Assembly (NCBI RefSeq): GCF_030269925.1
Contig: NC_085107.1
Location: forward strand, 13,888,001-13,952,000
Length of the DNA stretch: 64,000 bases
From: Bombyx mori
Taxonomy: Eukaryota > Arthropoda > Insecta > Lepidoptera > Bombycidae
Direction: 5' to 3'
In this document: positions 1-14,208 of the stretch, in pieces
How positions within the stretch are numbered: the stretch's first letter is position 1
Layout: every line of letters begins with the position of its first letter
The notes under the pieces: generated by a model
What the model was told of the DNA's origin: nothing
The model's input: only the letters and a program-made list of their open reading frames with translations
The model's database searches: none
Made by a program: the position numbers and the translations under genes

Positions 1-3000
1 CCGTATCAAATACGCAACCACGACTATAACTATAACTTCCCCATCCATTCGCAGAAGCAAAACCTCCTAACATAGTTTTCCCATTCACATTCACACTTTG
101 AAAGTCTTTCATCGCGAAGATTATGTACAAAGCCCGTCCGAGAGGTATTTCATGTAGTATTATTTGAAATTCTGAGGTTTATGGTTTATTGGTTACTACT
201 ACTAAACATCAAATGGGCTACAATACAATTGTACAAATACAAAATACAAATACTATTGTAACTTCTATGATACGTTAAAAAATAACAACTTACATGGAAT
301 AGAAAAGATAAATAGTAAGAAAAGAAAGCAACATCTCTAATATATTTATTTCATAATCGTAAAGTCAATTTATCATACTTTGATTATTGTTTCAATAAAT
401 AAAAAATTGGAGTATACAAAAAAGTTGATTTGTTTTAGCATCTTGATATATTTAATGAACGGCTGTATTTAAGAAAATTACGATAGAGTTAATAAAAATT
501 CAATAGCAACGATATTCCCAAAGTTCTATGTTTCATCGTAATTTTAACAACTAGCTGGTGCATCCACATTCCGTCGCAGGCAGACGTGACATATCAGTTG
601 ACGCGGGCTGCGTCAGATAGCCACATGATCCCAGGTGATTTATGAGCACCCGCGGTCGGCTAATGTGCACGCAGCCTTGCCGCAAACAAGATGTTACTAG
701 TCTCTCCCCTTCTATACTTTTTCGAACATTTTAAAATTGTAAAATCACGTCAATTTTAATATTGTTTTTCTTCTTATTTATGGACAAAACTTATGTTTAA
801 TAAATTCAACTGCGTATTGTAACTGACAAGATGTAGGTAAATATAAACTACCTACATAGTTAAAATTTATCTCCTTAAGCTTTGTCACAAGTATGAAAGA
901 TTTCCAAATTAAGACATTCGTTAAAACTTCTACTTTTTTAATGCAATTCTAAGCAAAATAGAAAACTGGTTACGGAGTTTTCATTAAGGTGAGCCTGTTC
1001 ATTTGCAAAATGATAAATATGGCATAAATTATTTCATTTAATATTCAATTCTCTTCTTTCGTTGATTTTGATATTACGGGTAACGCGTAGCTACTTTGCC
1101 GACACCCTTTTTTATTTTTTATGTCGGCAGCGATACTGTTTGCTTGTAGGATCTCGATTCTGTGTTTAAATATGGGGGAGAGATATGTTCGAAAAATTCT
1201 CGACAAATCTCAGTTGGCGCTTGCACCTGGGATACTCTAATTTACACTGTCAAGTGATGAAAAAAACAAAAAAAAGAACAAAAGCATAAAGTGTTCACTA
1301 TGTGGCAATTACGAAAGAAACAATCATGTACTGTTACTTGTCTATTTAAATTCTTATAAAAATTTATATATTTTAACGTAAACGTATTAAAATGAACGTC
1401 CTTATAGGAATTTAAGCAACGTCATTTCAAGATAGTTTCGGAAATTTACGACATGTTATATTATAATTTAGTGATACGCACCAGCAGTAAAGTGGGACTT
1501 AAAAGATCAGCGAGCTTGGTGATTTCGGTTGCGAGATGGCCTCCGTGGAGCTTCAAGCAGCGGGGTGCTAGTGTAACTACGTATATCAAAATGTTAGCAA
1601 ACACTACATCCATACATTTATTGTGTCCGTCAAAATGAATAGCCGCGCCATAGAATCTTCATTTTTATTTAATAAATGAATACTCCTTTAAACTATATTA
1701 TATTTTTCGGGTGTTAATTATGATAGTTTTAATAATTAAACGTGACATTATAATTGAAGATTGTGAAACGTTAACAAGTTAATATCTCGACAATCAGGAC
1801 ACCCCCGAGCGGAGTAGCGTTGCGCTAAACTCCTCCATTTTCCGGCGCCTCGAATTATGAAATCTCAAAAAGTTCCCGAGCTCGGGGAAAAAATGTGATT
1901 AAATATGTTTTGTTCAAGAGCAAGACATTAAAGCGATGTTAAGGGTGTGATAATGAGGGCGTTGATAAGCGTTTATTAGACCGGCGGGCCGGGGCCGGCG
2001 ATCTCAATAATAGAACAGCTCGTAACGCTATCAGGGGGGAATTAAATCATTTTAACGTAGTTTGCTACGAGACTCCTTTACAAAAAAACTCGCTTCTGGA
2101 TGCTTATTTGGACTTTAAATTGCCAGGTTTATACTTTGTCACGATGAGTTGGAGGGGGACGGCTTTGTCTTACAAAAGTAATTATATTTTTTGGGGGTCA
2201 TAAAAAGAAGTTAAAAGATAATTTTTGTCACTTTTGATTTTAAGTTTTTTAGATACTAAGAAGTTCTACAGATAATTTCCGAAACAATCTATTTAAAAAT
2301 TCCGTATAAAATAACAGCGTTTTACGTTTACTTTCTATTTCGTTTGATTCGAAAATGTTCAAATTGATGTTTTTTTTTTCTAAAATAAACAAACTACTAC
2401 ATATTTCACAGATACATTTTTATGATACTTTTAAGTGAAACGCGAGGAGCTGTGTGAGGGGTGTTAAGTTGCGGGCTTAGCGCTGCGGCCGCAGGTGCGG
2501 GCTAGGCCCGGCTTAGCGGATTCAAACCGCACTATTGATGCTTTGCTACGTGCGAGTTACATACATCCGACTATATAATATTGTATTACTCACGTAATAC
2601 ACAAATTGGTTAGTTAAGCATGTGATAATGTAACAATCTGTTAGAATTTTATAATATATTACATTCATTGTAATTTCATTATATAGTTAATGAATGATTT
2701 TCGCTTAAGAAAAAATAAGGATAAATGTTCTCCAATGAACGTATTTTACAGATGTCTGTCCTTACCTTTTATCATATGATTTCTTTAAATAAATGAATTT
2801 CAAATAATAGTGTAATTATAGGTCGAGCGAGACCCGCAGAAAAATTCAAAAAACTATATTTCAATCGATTTTTGCAGTAAATCCGACTGTATGCCTCTAA
2901 TGTTGAAATCTATGAAAGTACGTCATTGCACAATGTAAGCTCTGTATTATACTAATATGCAAAGAAATCATAAATCAGTAAAGGGTTACAGTTTCGTTCT

Positions 3001-6000
3001 ATACATACAGCAATCACTCCACCACGGTAGGGATTAGGGCTGCGCTCATAAAACACGTTGAGTGTAATTAGTGCTCTAAAATTTCAATTTAATTGGTGTA
3101 ATTGCATCTCTTTACACGGGCCGCGACGCCACAGTTGTTGTAAAGCGGTTCTAATTTAATATCATTTGCATAGACGTGACCTGCGCTGTGTTGCTGCCAT
3201 ATTTGAAACGATATTTCAAATTCCAAGAGAATTTCGGGTGTGGAATCTGAAAAATAAAAGTTTCTCAATTTATGCTGTGTAAATGTTACTATGTATGTTG
3301 TGTTTTGAGCGAGATTAAGCAACAGTTACAATTTTACCTAAATCTAACGAACAATAAGTCACGAGTATTAAACTTTACTTTTTTAATAATGTAATTTAAA
3401 AAAATCATGGTTGTAAAACGTTTTATCTTAAAAATTAATTGTTAGAATGAGCTCGAGGTCGATTGCAGAACAGCCGTAGAGAGAGCGCCCGCACCCCCTG
3501 TCACAGATACAAATCGTGCGGATTTACGCGTACTCTAGCCCCGGAATTTATCTGACGCTTCTGTTTACGTATCCTTTTATTTGTTTCGCTCCTATTAGTC
3601 CCGATAGAGAATTTTTATGTTTGCTTGCCCTCGACGCCGATTCTCGTAAAGCGGCGACTTGTGAACGCTTTATAGCTCGATAACACAATTTTCAAAAGCG
3701 TTCTACGTTTATCGGATTATATGACAATAATTTCACGATTCAGAAAACATCTTTGTTTCTGATTGAATGTCGGAAATTGAGGAAACAAAAAAAAAATGAA
3801 ATTCGTTACCTTATTTCATATTGTGAGACGTTATTGTATTAAAAAACACATGCTCAGAGAAGTCGCTCAAATGTTACCTTATGTATAATATTAATTAGGT
3901 ACTACCGTAATAATTCACATTTCACGAACAAAAACCGCTTACAGTTCGCGGGCAGAAAACCAACGGTTTATGCGCCGATGAGAATGAAACTGTTCAACAA
4001 AATATCTATTCTGTTTTATTTATGCTGTGTTATAGGGAGAGGATCAGCGGGAATCTGCGACGCAAACATTTAAATTAATGTAATAAAGAGGCGTGAAATG
4101 TACGGCTTTCCGGATCGGGGGATTAGCGTGTAGCACCGCGCGAGACTCTGCGTTCTAACGTACAAACGCAATTTGTACGAATTAATACCATAAATACGTT
4201 TTAAATCTTCCTTTCCTGTGAGAGCAGCGAGAAACTCTGTGTTACTGTTTTTTAAAAAGACCTTAAACGGTTTTTCTCTCTATTCATGAAAATATCAAAG
4301 TTTTCATGTTGACTCACAGAAATAAATAATATATATGGTCTTGTTCTAGTCTACGCGTGTAATAAAAAATAGCATACAATATGATATTTTTATTTTTAAA
4401 TAATAACAATATTTATTATGTAATAAGTTATTTGTTAGTAGTTCAAACAATAAATAAAAGTCATTGTTAAAAATAGTCGTGACCGAGGTGGATGGAGTAC
4501 AGTTTTAAGTCTCGCAGACGTGTTAACCCCATTATCAGCGTCGGCTTAACCGACATTAAGCCGGCATGACAGCGGCCCGATTTATGCCCCATACCTATAC
4601 GCAATTTGCTCAATTTGATCATTTATTGACCTCTGCGATAACGTTGTTGTTATCGTAACTTAATTGACGAATATTAAATTACTTTTATGTATTAGCGAAC
4701 GAGAATATTATTAACTCATTCTTTTTTTAAAACCGAAAAATGCTGGTAACCATCATTGCGTCTTTATACTAATAAATTACAACATTTTTCCTTTAAGGCG
4801 TATGTAAATCATATTCATCATAGTCGCGTACTATTCAGTAATTTAATTGTGTAATAAATTTGATTAAATTATATTATTATTACCATTAGGCCTAAGTCCA
4901 GCAGATGACTTACGTGGACTAAAAAAATTATATTAATAGTTTAATGCATTTTTACAAACTAGTTTCTATTATTCGAATAGAAAATGTTTAATTTAAAAGT
5001 TTAAATCAAAATACGTCTCTGTTAGCTGTGTATCCTTATATCTAAATAAAATTGAAATGTTGCTGGTATGAAATCACGCCGTATTTAAAGTTTGAGAGGA
5101 AAATTTTCATAATACCTAGTTTATAATTTAAAAAGAAGAAAGTTCAGTAATAGCGAAAATACTAATTTTTTGGTTGAAAAAAGACATTTTTCTTGTTGTC
5201 ATCTACGAAGAAGCAACATCTGGGGATGCTGTCGAGTGCGTGACGAGAACTTCTCATAGAACTTAGATATTGCACAAGTTTTACAATAAGCGACAATGTG
5301 CTACGTTTTATATATGTATTTATCATACAATGATATCGGATGTTATATCAAAATCTTATCATAATAATGATAGCGTTTTGCTCGAGTTTTCTTACGTCAG
5401 TGTGATCTGTTTTTTAACCTTAAAAAATTATAGTAACGGAGCAAGAAATAAAACCTTTTTTTCTCTAGAAAGTAGAAAATACAAATAAAGTTTTTTTTTT
5501 TTCGAAGAAAACAAAATTATATTAAACCCATTTAATTTGTATCAATTTTTAATTTATTTATTAATCATGGATTTATTAATTAAACTTGTCACTTATAACA
5601 CAAGCCAATAAATTTCACATCAAAAGGAAAAACATACATCATATCGGTCTCATATGTTCGAAGGGTCGAATAAAACATTCCAATCACGTTAGCTGGCTTG
5701 TTTTACAAACCGATACGACGTGGGTTCCGGTAAACTTTGCCACCGTTTATTTATAATAGCATTTACCGCCTGAGTCTTAAAGCGTATTTTTGCTAAAATA
5801 AAAACGTCCACTACACATGACAATGCAATCAGCGGTGACCGGGCGGGATTTGGTTCATACATGAACGGATTTGCAGGATGAATAAGTTTCGACCCCACAA
5901 AATAACAAAGAGGCCTTATTGGCATTACGCGTTTTATAAGGCCGTTTGCAAAATTCTTTCCTTTTAGCCGTCGTAATAATAAGTCCGGACTTTTGTCAGA

Positions 6001-8009
6001 ATGGCGATGTTTTATTGACATGATAAAACTAAAATATATTTTACGCTGTTAAGGACGTCGTACTTTTAGAAGATTTAATCATTGTTATGGCATTGTTTGC
6101 TATTTTACCATTAAAGTTACCGAACAACGAAAATCTACGTTGGAAAACCGGAAGTCAGTCAACGGCCGGACATAGCTATGAAAACGATGGTAAACCGCGA
6201 CTTTGCTCCAGAATAGGCTTTTTGATTGCTTGCTTACGTAAAGCGAGGGAAGACCACTAATACACGAGGGCACAGGAATTCATACGGACAAGTGCGGCCT
6301 GTGAAACGGGTGCGCTGCGGCCTACAGATTAATGTCGCCGATCTAATATTCTGACAGGTATGTACGTGATGCACTAATATTTGGATGGGCTTTCTAAACT
6401 ATATTTGAATATAAAAATTGTCTTTAACATGTGAAAATGTAAATAAAACTATCACAATGTTGTCACAGAAGTCCTTGTAAGTTTTTCAACACACTTAAAA
6501 TATTTAAAAAAAATATCATGTTTCTCATACATATATGATAAAATACTAGTAATTATAGTCTAAATAAGTAGTAATAACATTCTTGTTTACATCAGCTAAT
6601 GTTTCAATATTGATTGGTGTTTTTTTGTTCTAAAACACGATAAGGCACAAACGAATCTAACGCGCATACATTGATGCAAAATATATGTAATTACGTGCTT
6701 TTCAACATCAGTGGTTCTGTCTAATAACGCCATCTGGAAAGACGGTAAGGTAATTTTTTATTAAAGTCAATGCTGCGCTGCGGTACGTAAATCTTTGAGA
6801 CAGAATATTGTGAGACATCTATGGAACCGTCTCTTGCTTTGTATATTCCCTTCCATAATTACAAGAGCTCGTATTTGTTAACGGTCACCAGTCACCAAAG
6901 CTTGAAATTATTGATTTCGTGTACATTAATATTCGAAAAAATCGATTTTTTTTCTATAGCGCTCTTAAAATCCAAAAAACTAAACAACCTTTTGTACAAC
7001 CTGAATTAAAACGTAGCTAACTTTATGCACATAATAATTATGTATTAAACAAAAACAATTTGTGATTTTTATTGTTTTTTTTTATTTGGATGTTAAAATA
7101 AATCGAAATAATTTATCTGAATTTGTTCGTTCATGTATACGATAAATAACGTATTCGCGAGCCATGACAGCTGTCGCTAATCGCTCGTCGGTCGCGCAGC
7201 CTCCCCAAACATTAGTGGAACTCGTGAACTAAAATTTTCTCGACATGGAACTTTGAAAACTCCATTAAGTCAATCTGGTCGTTTTACAGATGCTATCCTA
7301 ATATTAACCGTACTTGGCTTTCAACGGATCACAGTTATATCCCTTTTTCGTGCAACTACCATGTAATTACCTACACTACACAACATTGAAATGATTAGTA
7401 TCAATCTAAAACGAATTTCGGACTCAAAATGAGGACAGTAAATTAAGTTGCTAGAGTACCTAAACCGTTCTAATATATTAATGCAATATGTATAATGATA
7501 CACAAAAAATATGTAAAATCACGTATGTTCGGATTGTTTCTTAATGAATTCGACGACAAATGAATGTAAACGAAAAATATGGTGACATAAAAACATATAA
7601 TGGCTATATGTAACCCAAAAGTTGAGACTACATTGTAAAATAATTAAATATTTTTATTATCTATATATTTGATATCGCCAAAACTAGCCAATAGGAAGCA
7701 TTTAAGGTACAAACAGAATATACTGAAGTAATTAAAAGCTATTGTTCATTCGACAAAAATAAATTCATTGTCTTATCCGTCATTAGTTATCAAAGTTTAT
7801 AAGGCCGTTTTAAAAATACTGCCAAAAAGTACTATTCATCATCCTTCGGTAGAACTAAAACGTTAACAGTCTGATAAAGTTCGAGGACCATAGTGTAATT
7901 ATAAGTCGAAGAAATAAAAACGCTTTTTGTGCTTATGGGACTGTATGATAATGTGTTTTGAGGATAACGTTGGCACCAGGATCCGCAATTGTTAGGTAAG
8001 TGCAGGACG
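1..8009. other. Gene-free, transposon-poor stretch with CpG-rich islands
   Basis: No exon with a believable splice frame is visible on either strand; open frames are short and of chance composition. No Bm1 SINE or LINE tail was found, in contrast to the region after 37 kb. Short GC- and CpG-rich islands stand out from the AT-rich background, for example about 545-690, 1795-2045, 2440-2530, 3445-3565 and 6260-6360. These could be regulatory elements or unseen noncoding exons; the sequence does not decide. Confidence 0.5.
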
Positions 8010-8106
8010 ACAGGGGGGGGATACTCCGGTTTGAGCCCCGTGAGCTCACCAACACGTCAAGGAGAAGCTAAAATGGCCTCTCAAGGCTATCAGAATAGTG
8101 AGGGAA
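8010..8106 (+). mobile_element. LINE 3' end fragment (BMC1/L1Bm-like, tentative)
   Basis: The run from the 'gtgagctcacc' block through 'ggcctctcaaggctatc' to a short A-run matches the 3' ends of the longer copies at 42269-42528 and 54261-54583. The copy is 5' truncated to about 100 bp. I recall this tail as the silkworm L1-like element BMC1, but the family name is from memory. Confidence 0.6.
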
Positions 8107-11100
8107 AAAACGGGAGACATGAGTCGTGTGGGCACTGTGCTATACACTTGAGTGATCTGAATAATAAAATGGAGAAGAAATCAAGACTTACGTGATCCGT
8201 AATACGTCGATAAACCATTATGAATTAGAAAGTATTTATTATTAAAGCACATGTACATACATACATCAACATTTTCTGTAAAGAAGTAGAGTTGTGAGGA
8301 TTTCTGGAATTGGAAAAATTCTAATCAGCAAAGATAACATAGGCTGTTTCTAACGATTTCAATTAAAACGTTCCTCGGCTGCGTCATTGAATAATTTCGG
8401 TGAAAGCCATAATATTCGTTTATTGGACAAAGACTTAAGTTCTTCGGGACCAGGAAAATTTAATATTAATTTAATTAGTCTGAAAGGATTAAGCTAAGGT
8501 CTGCTATTAATTAGTATAGAACGATAAAATGACAAACGAAGTGTTACATAAATTGACTGATGGGAACAATTAATTTGTTTTCTAATACCAACTAGTTTTC
8601 TTTTAAATAGCCTTATGGGCATTGAACATTCAATGAAATTAACAAAATCTATTTTCATTATTTTTGAACTAGACGCATTGCGCTTTGAAGGACTACTTGA
8701 CATATTCTCGAATACTCTGCAAAAATTTTTTTCGTTTTAAGACTTGGTGTTCGTTCAGCAAACACCCGTCTCGGCTGTAATACTGCTTAAATCATGAATT
8801 TGGACTCTCAAAAAACATGAATTATTAAGTGGTTACTACATCGCATGGGCGGCTGACAGTGTGATCTTAATACTTTTAATTGCGCCTGTATGTATCAGAA
8901 GCAATTTTTCAAGAAGTTAACTTATCGAGATTATCCTACAGCTCATTTATGAAATTTCTTGTTTAGTTTATAAGCATGCTATTTTCCCATCAAACTTATT
9001 TTGAACAGTTTGTGAAGAGTTCACGTTGGATCGAGATGCTGATTTCAATTCACGAAGCGAAATGCTCGTCCACATCTTACTTATTTACGAGATCTTCACC
9101 CCACGACACAGCTGTTCGCAAAGAATCCATGCATCTACGGTTTTATGTAAGATTTCAAGAATATAGTTAGTGGGCAAAGGACTTCAGATGTCAATACATT
9201 ATTGAAAAGCAATGTTTTTGTAGTTCTACAGGAAACATCCAAAAATAATTAACATAGGTAAAGTATATCATAAAATGAACCTCTGCTAGTCAACAGCTAA
9301 CTGTAAATGTCAAACGCAATGTCGTTGCATTATGACGATATGTAAAGCTTAGTTATGTAAGACAATTAGCATATTCTTAAGATTCCTATTGTTTGAAAAA
9401 AAGCCAGATAATGAAATAAAACTGATTTTGTAAACAATTTTATAAAGGTTTTTTGTTTAATATTGACAGTACCTACTAATCGTACTATGGAAAGCGAACG
9501 GCGGCTACGGCGAGTAACCGCACTTATCAAACGCGTAGCGCGTAGCTCTGAGGGCCGTAGCACCAGCTGCGTACAAATTGCTTAGACTCGATAATGGCGT
9601 TTTCAATTTGCAAAGGATTTCCTTTTTCAAATTCAAATAGAATCAGAATGATTTATACTCTCTCTTATACTCTCTTCAAATAAATACTTCGTTTTATTAT
9701 AGAAAGGAATTTCATAAAATAATAAAAGCGTATTAAAAAGAGAACGCCAATATAGAAAAAAAATTTAACGTTAACAGACTCGTAACATACACAGCAATAT
9801 CGCTCGTTTTCGCGCATAACACGTTGATACGGATAATCCAAGCGCGACATAACACAGATTGTATTATAGCAATAAGTCCGCCTCGGAGGCCGATAAACGG
9901 CATCTTAATCCCGACGAGATTTTTTTCACACGTCCCCCGCGACACCCAAGGAGCGCGGCCGCCTTCAGAAAAACTAATAAAGAAACCATCTCGTTGTCAG
10001 CTGAAGCTTGAAATGTATTTTTTATATAATTTACCGCGAATTGATTGTGCATCTGAAAGCCTACGAGAGGGTCTTTGTGCCGTGTTCAGGTTCAAGCATA
10101 TAGTATTTTTGTATTTTTGTCTTGTTTAGTAATAAGTATGTAAGTTTCTGTTGCTTGATAATGTCTATAAAATTCGAAGCGTAGGCAGTTAAAATGTAGT
10201 TTGCAACATTGTAAACACGTTGGCTAGAGAACGTGACGGGCGGCGGCGTGCAGTACGCCGATGGTCACGCACTAATTACGATATCACGTGTCACCCACGC
10301 AAAACATGTCGACACCCGCCGGTTGACTACTGTTTGACCCGTCGCAGAGTTGAGAAAATTCTGTACCGTCGATACATAACATATATTTTATAACCTTACT
10401 TGTTTGATATAAATATTTATATTTTAATCGTTTTTTTAACCTTTCAATCATTTTATGTTTTTGCCCCATTTCCTGAGCCTCTTCTCTAATATTGCTTTCC
10501 TTTACCACTCTCGGACTATAGAAAAATTGAAAAAAAAAAACAAATCAGCCTTGCACATACCAATTAAGTCGAAAGATTCAGTTACATAGAAGAATACCAA
10601 GCAAACTAAAAAAACCGCGTTTAATATAATAAAACTAAACTAGTGTGTCCCAGCTCTATTGTAGTAGATTCATAGTGCTACGCTGTTGTGACATGTCGCA
10701 AAAACGGTTGCAAAACACGCTGCACCCAGTACAGTACTGGTTGACCACAAACTGCAACTGACATAAGCGCAATATTGTTATCATTATTAAATGTTATTTA
10801 TAACAGTGAATGTATTAAATAATAAAGCATATATTTTAAAATTGCAATCTCGAAACTCAATCACAACAATGTTCGAATACTTAATAATAAAAGTGTAACT
10901 ATTTATAGGTAATTCATTTTAAAATAAAGTTTATATAATAAAAATAAAGTTTGTGCGATTTTATCGCGTTTCCTTTGAAAATTACCTGCATTTTTTGCGT
11001 CTGATGGGAATCTGGTTCTTAATTCCCCGATAAATGATATCGATTATTTTTTTATTAATTGCTTTGTTGAATTTAAGCTTTAAAGATCCCGTTGAATTAT

Positions 11101-12457
11101 TTGGTTCACAATAAACTGTCTATTACTGTTGAATGTCATCACGTAGGATTATAGTTCGATAAATATCGACACAAATGTACCGAGATCGATCGACTTCTAT
11201 GAGCGAGGCCATCATAAAATTTAAACATTATTATATTATTGGATGAAAAAAGATCAAGCTTAAAACATCAACATTTCTGTCAGTGTAATCAATAATAATT
11301 AATACTGATTTCGATTTCATAGACAAAAAATACATTATAAAGTTAACGTAAATGTCACGTAGATTCGCAGAGCTTGTATAAAAAAAAACGATATCCGTAA
11401 ACGAAAGGGCCGAGCTCAGACTCCGCTTTGATATTCACTCCAAATTTCATTACATTTGGCGTGAAACGTGCCTTTTCTTTTCATATTTTAAAACCGATTT
11501 GTTTGATGAAATTGTGTAAGGGGACTGAAAATAGTTTCGGTGAAAATATCTTAATTTGATACGTTATGTTTTATTGTGATTGTTAAACAAGTTAAATTAT
11601 TTTTAAAATGATACTTACTCGCTGGTGAAATAATTAGCGCCCTTGACTGTAGGACCCAATGTCGTGGGTTCACATAGCGCAAAGATTTCTGAGATAAACA
11701 TTTTTCTGTGTTTAATACCCTTGTATGTATATACTTAAATAGGTAGGTATATCAGTCTCTGGTTCCCATGATACAGAGAATCCTAGTTTTGGGGCCATAT
11801 GATTGTATATGACTTGTCCCCCGTTATTATTATAGTTTATAAGAACTATTTATCATGCATTATTATGGTATGAACATAATAATATTCATTTGATCCTGAT
11901 TAGAATTTGAACATTTTTTGATCCCTAAAAAGATTTACAATGGACTAATATAGATAGCATTTACTTTGTTAATCTATATAACTTTTAAATTAAAATCATT
12001 GTAGTCATAGGTAGTTAACTAAAAGTACGAATTGTTTTGACAGAGGCGAAATAACGAATTTATCCGCGAGTCAAGAGTAAAAACGACGTTGTCAAATGTA
12101 TTTATTTAACGTCTGTCCGAATTAATTTGCAGCAATCTCAGAGCAGACTCGTAACGGGCTCAGTGATTCAATTATGTCACACGAAACACGATCGTCGAGG
12201 CGAAAACATGGGGAAAAACGGGAAAAATGTCCGAGCATTAGATCGCGTTCACGATAAGTGGATGACTTCTCGCATGGTTTGATGTCAAAGGGCGCGCAGT
12301 GAGTCGCAACGCTAGTCGAACACCGCCGCACGCCGCCACACGCACTGCCCGCCCCAACACGTTCCAACAGTTCCATCTGCGTAATAAAGCTAATTAAAAT
12401 ATTTGAGATACTTTAATACGTCACTTTCTTACATTATAATGGTCACTTCATAAATTA
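8107..12457. other. Gene-free stretch with CpG-rich islands
   Basis: No supported gene or recognisable repeat. GC-rich islands occur at about 9480-9565, 9930-9975, 10225-10345 and 12120-12380. The last follows an acceptor-like 'aatttgcag' and could be a noncoding exon, but no reading frame supports a protein. Confidence 0.45.
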
Positions 12458-12890
12458 GTCGTCGTCGTGGGCAAGCGGATAAGACGTCCGATGCATTCGT
12501 GTTGATCGATGCACCGGTTTTCGAATCTCAGGCGGGTATCAATTTTTCTAATGAAAAACGCACTCAATAAATGTTTACGATTGACTTCCACGTTGAAGGA
12601 ATAACATCGTGTAATAAAAATGAAACCCGCAAAATTATAATTTGCGTAATTACTGGCGGTAGGACCTCTTGTGAGTCCGCGCGGGTGGGTACCACCACCC
12701 TGCTTATTTTCTGCCGTGAAGCGGTAATGCGTTTCGGTTTGAAGGGTAGAGCAGCCGTTGTAACTATACTTGAAACCTTAGAACTGAAATCTCAAGGTGG
12801 GTCGCGCATTTACGTTGTGGATGTCTATGGGCTCCACTAACCACTTAACACCAGGTTGGCTGTGAACTCCATATAAGCATAAAAAAAAAA
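12458..12890 (+). mobile_element. Bm1 SINE, full length
   Basis: This begins with the tRNA-derived head (an A-box-like 'gtgggcaagcggataag' and a B-box-like 'ttttcgaatctc'), continues through the Bm1 body ('gtgaagcggtaatgcg', 'tgtctatgggctcca') and ends in a run of ten A. It is about 433 bp, full length for the family, and carries scattered substitutions. Bm1 is transcribed by RNA polymerase III and moved by LINE machinery (family knowledge). Confidence 0.88.
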
Positions 12891-14086
12891 TCATTTGCTT
12901 AAAGTAGAGGCTCCATCTGATTCCCGAATGAATTATCAGGTTAATATGTCAACACGTACGGAAACAAATCCTTTTTAAATTACATTGCCGTCGGTGCAGA
13001 AGCGTATGTGTGTGCGACATCGATATTTTAAAGTGAACCACGTTATGCATGATATAAAAGATAGGAGAAGTTAGGACTTAGTAACCATTTGCCGAAATTG
13101 GTCTCGTTTGAGATAACAACAAGTTTTCGCACCCTCGCAACTAAATGTGCAATTCATACGTGTGTAAATCTCGGCGATGCAAAGAAAAATAAGCCTTAAC
13201 TAATAATGTTATGGTTTATTTTGATATGTAAAGTTATTTTTTAGCATATGTCATTGCTGATACTTTGGTAGTCTTATCGGATATTTTTGGCCAACGTGTG
13301 GTAAGTGTTCTTTATAGGTTGTGAAATTTAGATAGGATTCAGTATTTTACAATTATTACGAAATATCAAATTGAGAAGACATATTATTATACTAAAGGCT
13401 TCCGTTGCCAATATATTAACTTTCAGTGACATCAGTAAAGATATTGGCGATCAGGAAGAGGTTTATCAAGCATCAACTGGCGATAGCCTACTTTTTTTAT
13501 GAAGGTAAGATTATTTGTGTCCCGAAGGTCTTTCCAGTTTCACCAGGACAGGTGAGCAGATCCGACGAGAAACTCAGCGGACTGATGTATAGCGGACGGA
13601 CGAGAAGTAGTCAGCGGCGGCAACGATAAGATTATCATGACGCATAGTCTTATCGAAGCACCGTTCCGACGCTGACTTCCGGTGTTTCCGGATCGATTCG
13701 AGGCCCAGATCGTCGTGCAGGTTGGCGTTCCTCACGAATCACGGTGCTCCGACGGCTAACCTGCAAAAACGTGATTGTAAGGTTTGGAGGGATCTATGAG
13801 TGCGCGGTGCGGTGTATCCGGGCCGTTTGAGCGAAGACCATACTCGCGTATGTCATGACGGAGAGCCTACTCTTATACACGTAAAAAAAAGTTCGCTTGG
13901 AAAAATTTAACTACTATTGTACAAAGGCTAAATGTGGAAATCCTGGGAATGTTAAACATCAAACTGTCTAATAACTATCATTATAGGAGTGGATGTCAAT
14001 TCCAAACGTTAACTAAAGGACATCTCATTTGTGTTTTATCGGGTTTATGTTGGGAAAACCGATCGGTCCATTTACTCGAGAGTTGT
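12891..14086. other. No gene seen; degenerate LINE-like patch
   Basis: No coding exon supported. Around 13556-13745 a GC-rich patch begins with 'gatccgacgagaaactcagc', resembling on the minus strand the BMC1-like LINE tail seen elsewhere in the window, then diverges; it is probably an old or rearranged LINE piece. Confidence 0.4.
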
Positions 14087-14208
14087 TTTTTATTTTTTTT
14101 TATTGCCTTTTTAGGCAGACGAGCATACGGCCCACCGGATGGTGAGTGGTTACCGTTGCCCATGGACTTCAGCAATGCCAAGGGCAGAGCCAAGCTGCTG
14201 CCTACCGC
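14087..14208 (-). mobile_element. Non-LTR element 3' end, family ending 'gggcaataaaa'
   Basis: Starts on the plus strand with a long T-run, then 'attgcctttttaggcagac', 'cggcccaccggatggtgag' and 'cccatggacttcagcaatgc'. The same unit occurs at 19748-19862, 47894-47987, 48451-48513 and 52585-52698. On the minus strand it ends in an A-tail, as a retroposed SINE or LINE end does. I do not know the family name. Confidence 0.7.

Noticed and set aside
5689..6021. 110-codon minus-strand frame
   Set aside because: No motif, no splice context and no start context; probably chance in a GC-neutral patch.
12122..12376. 84-codon minus-strand frame in a CpG-rich island
   Set aside because: The island may be a noncoding exon or regulatory site, but the frame has no motif and no splice partner.
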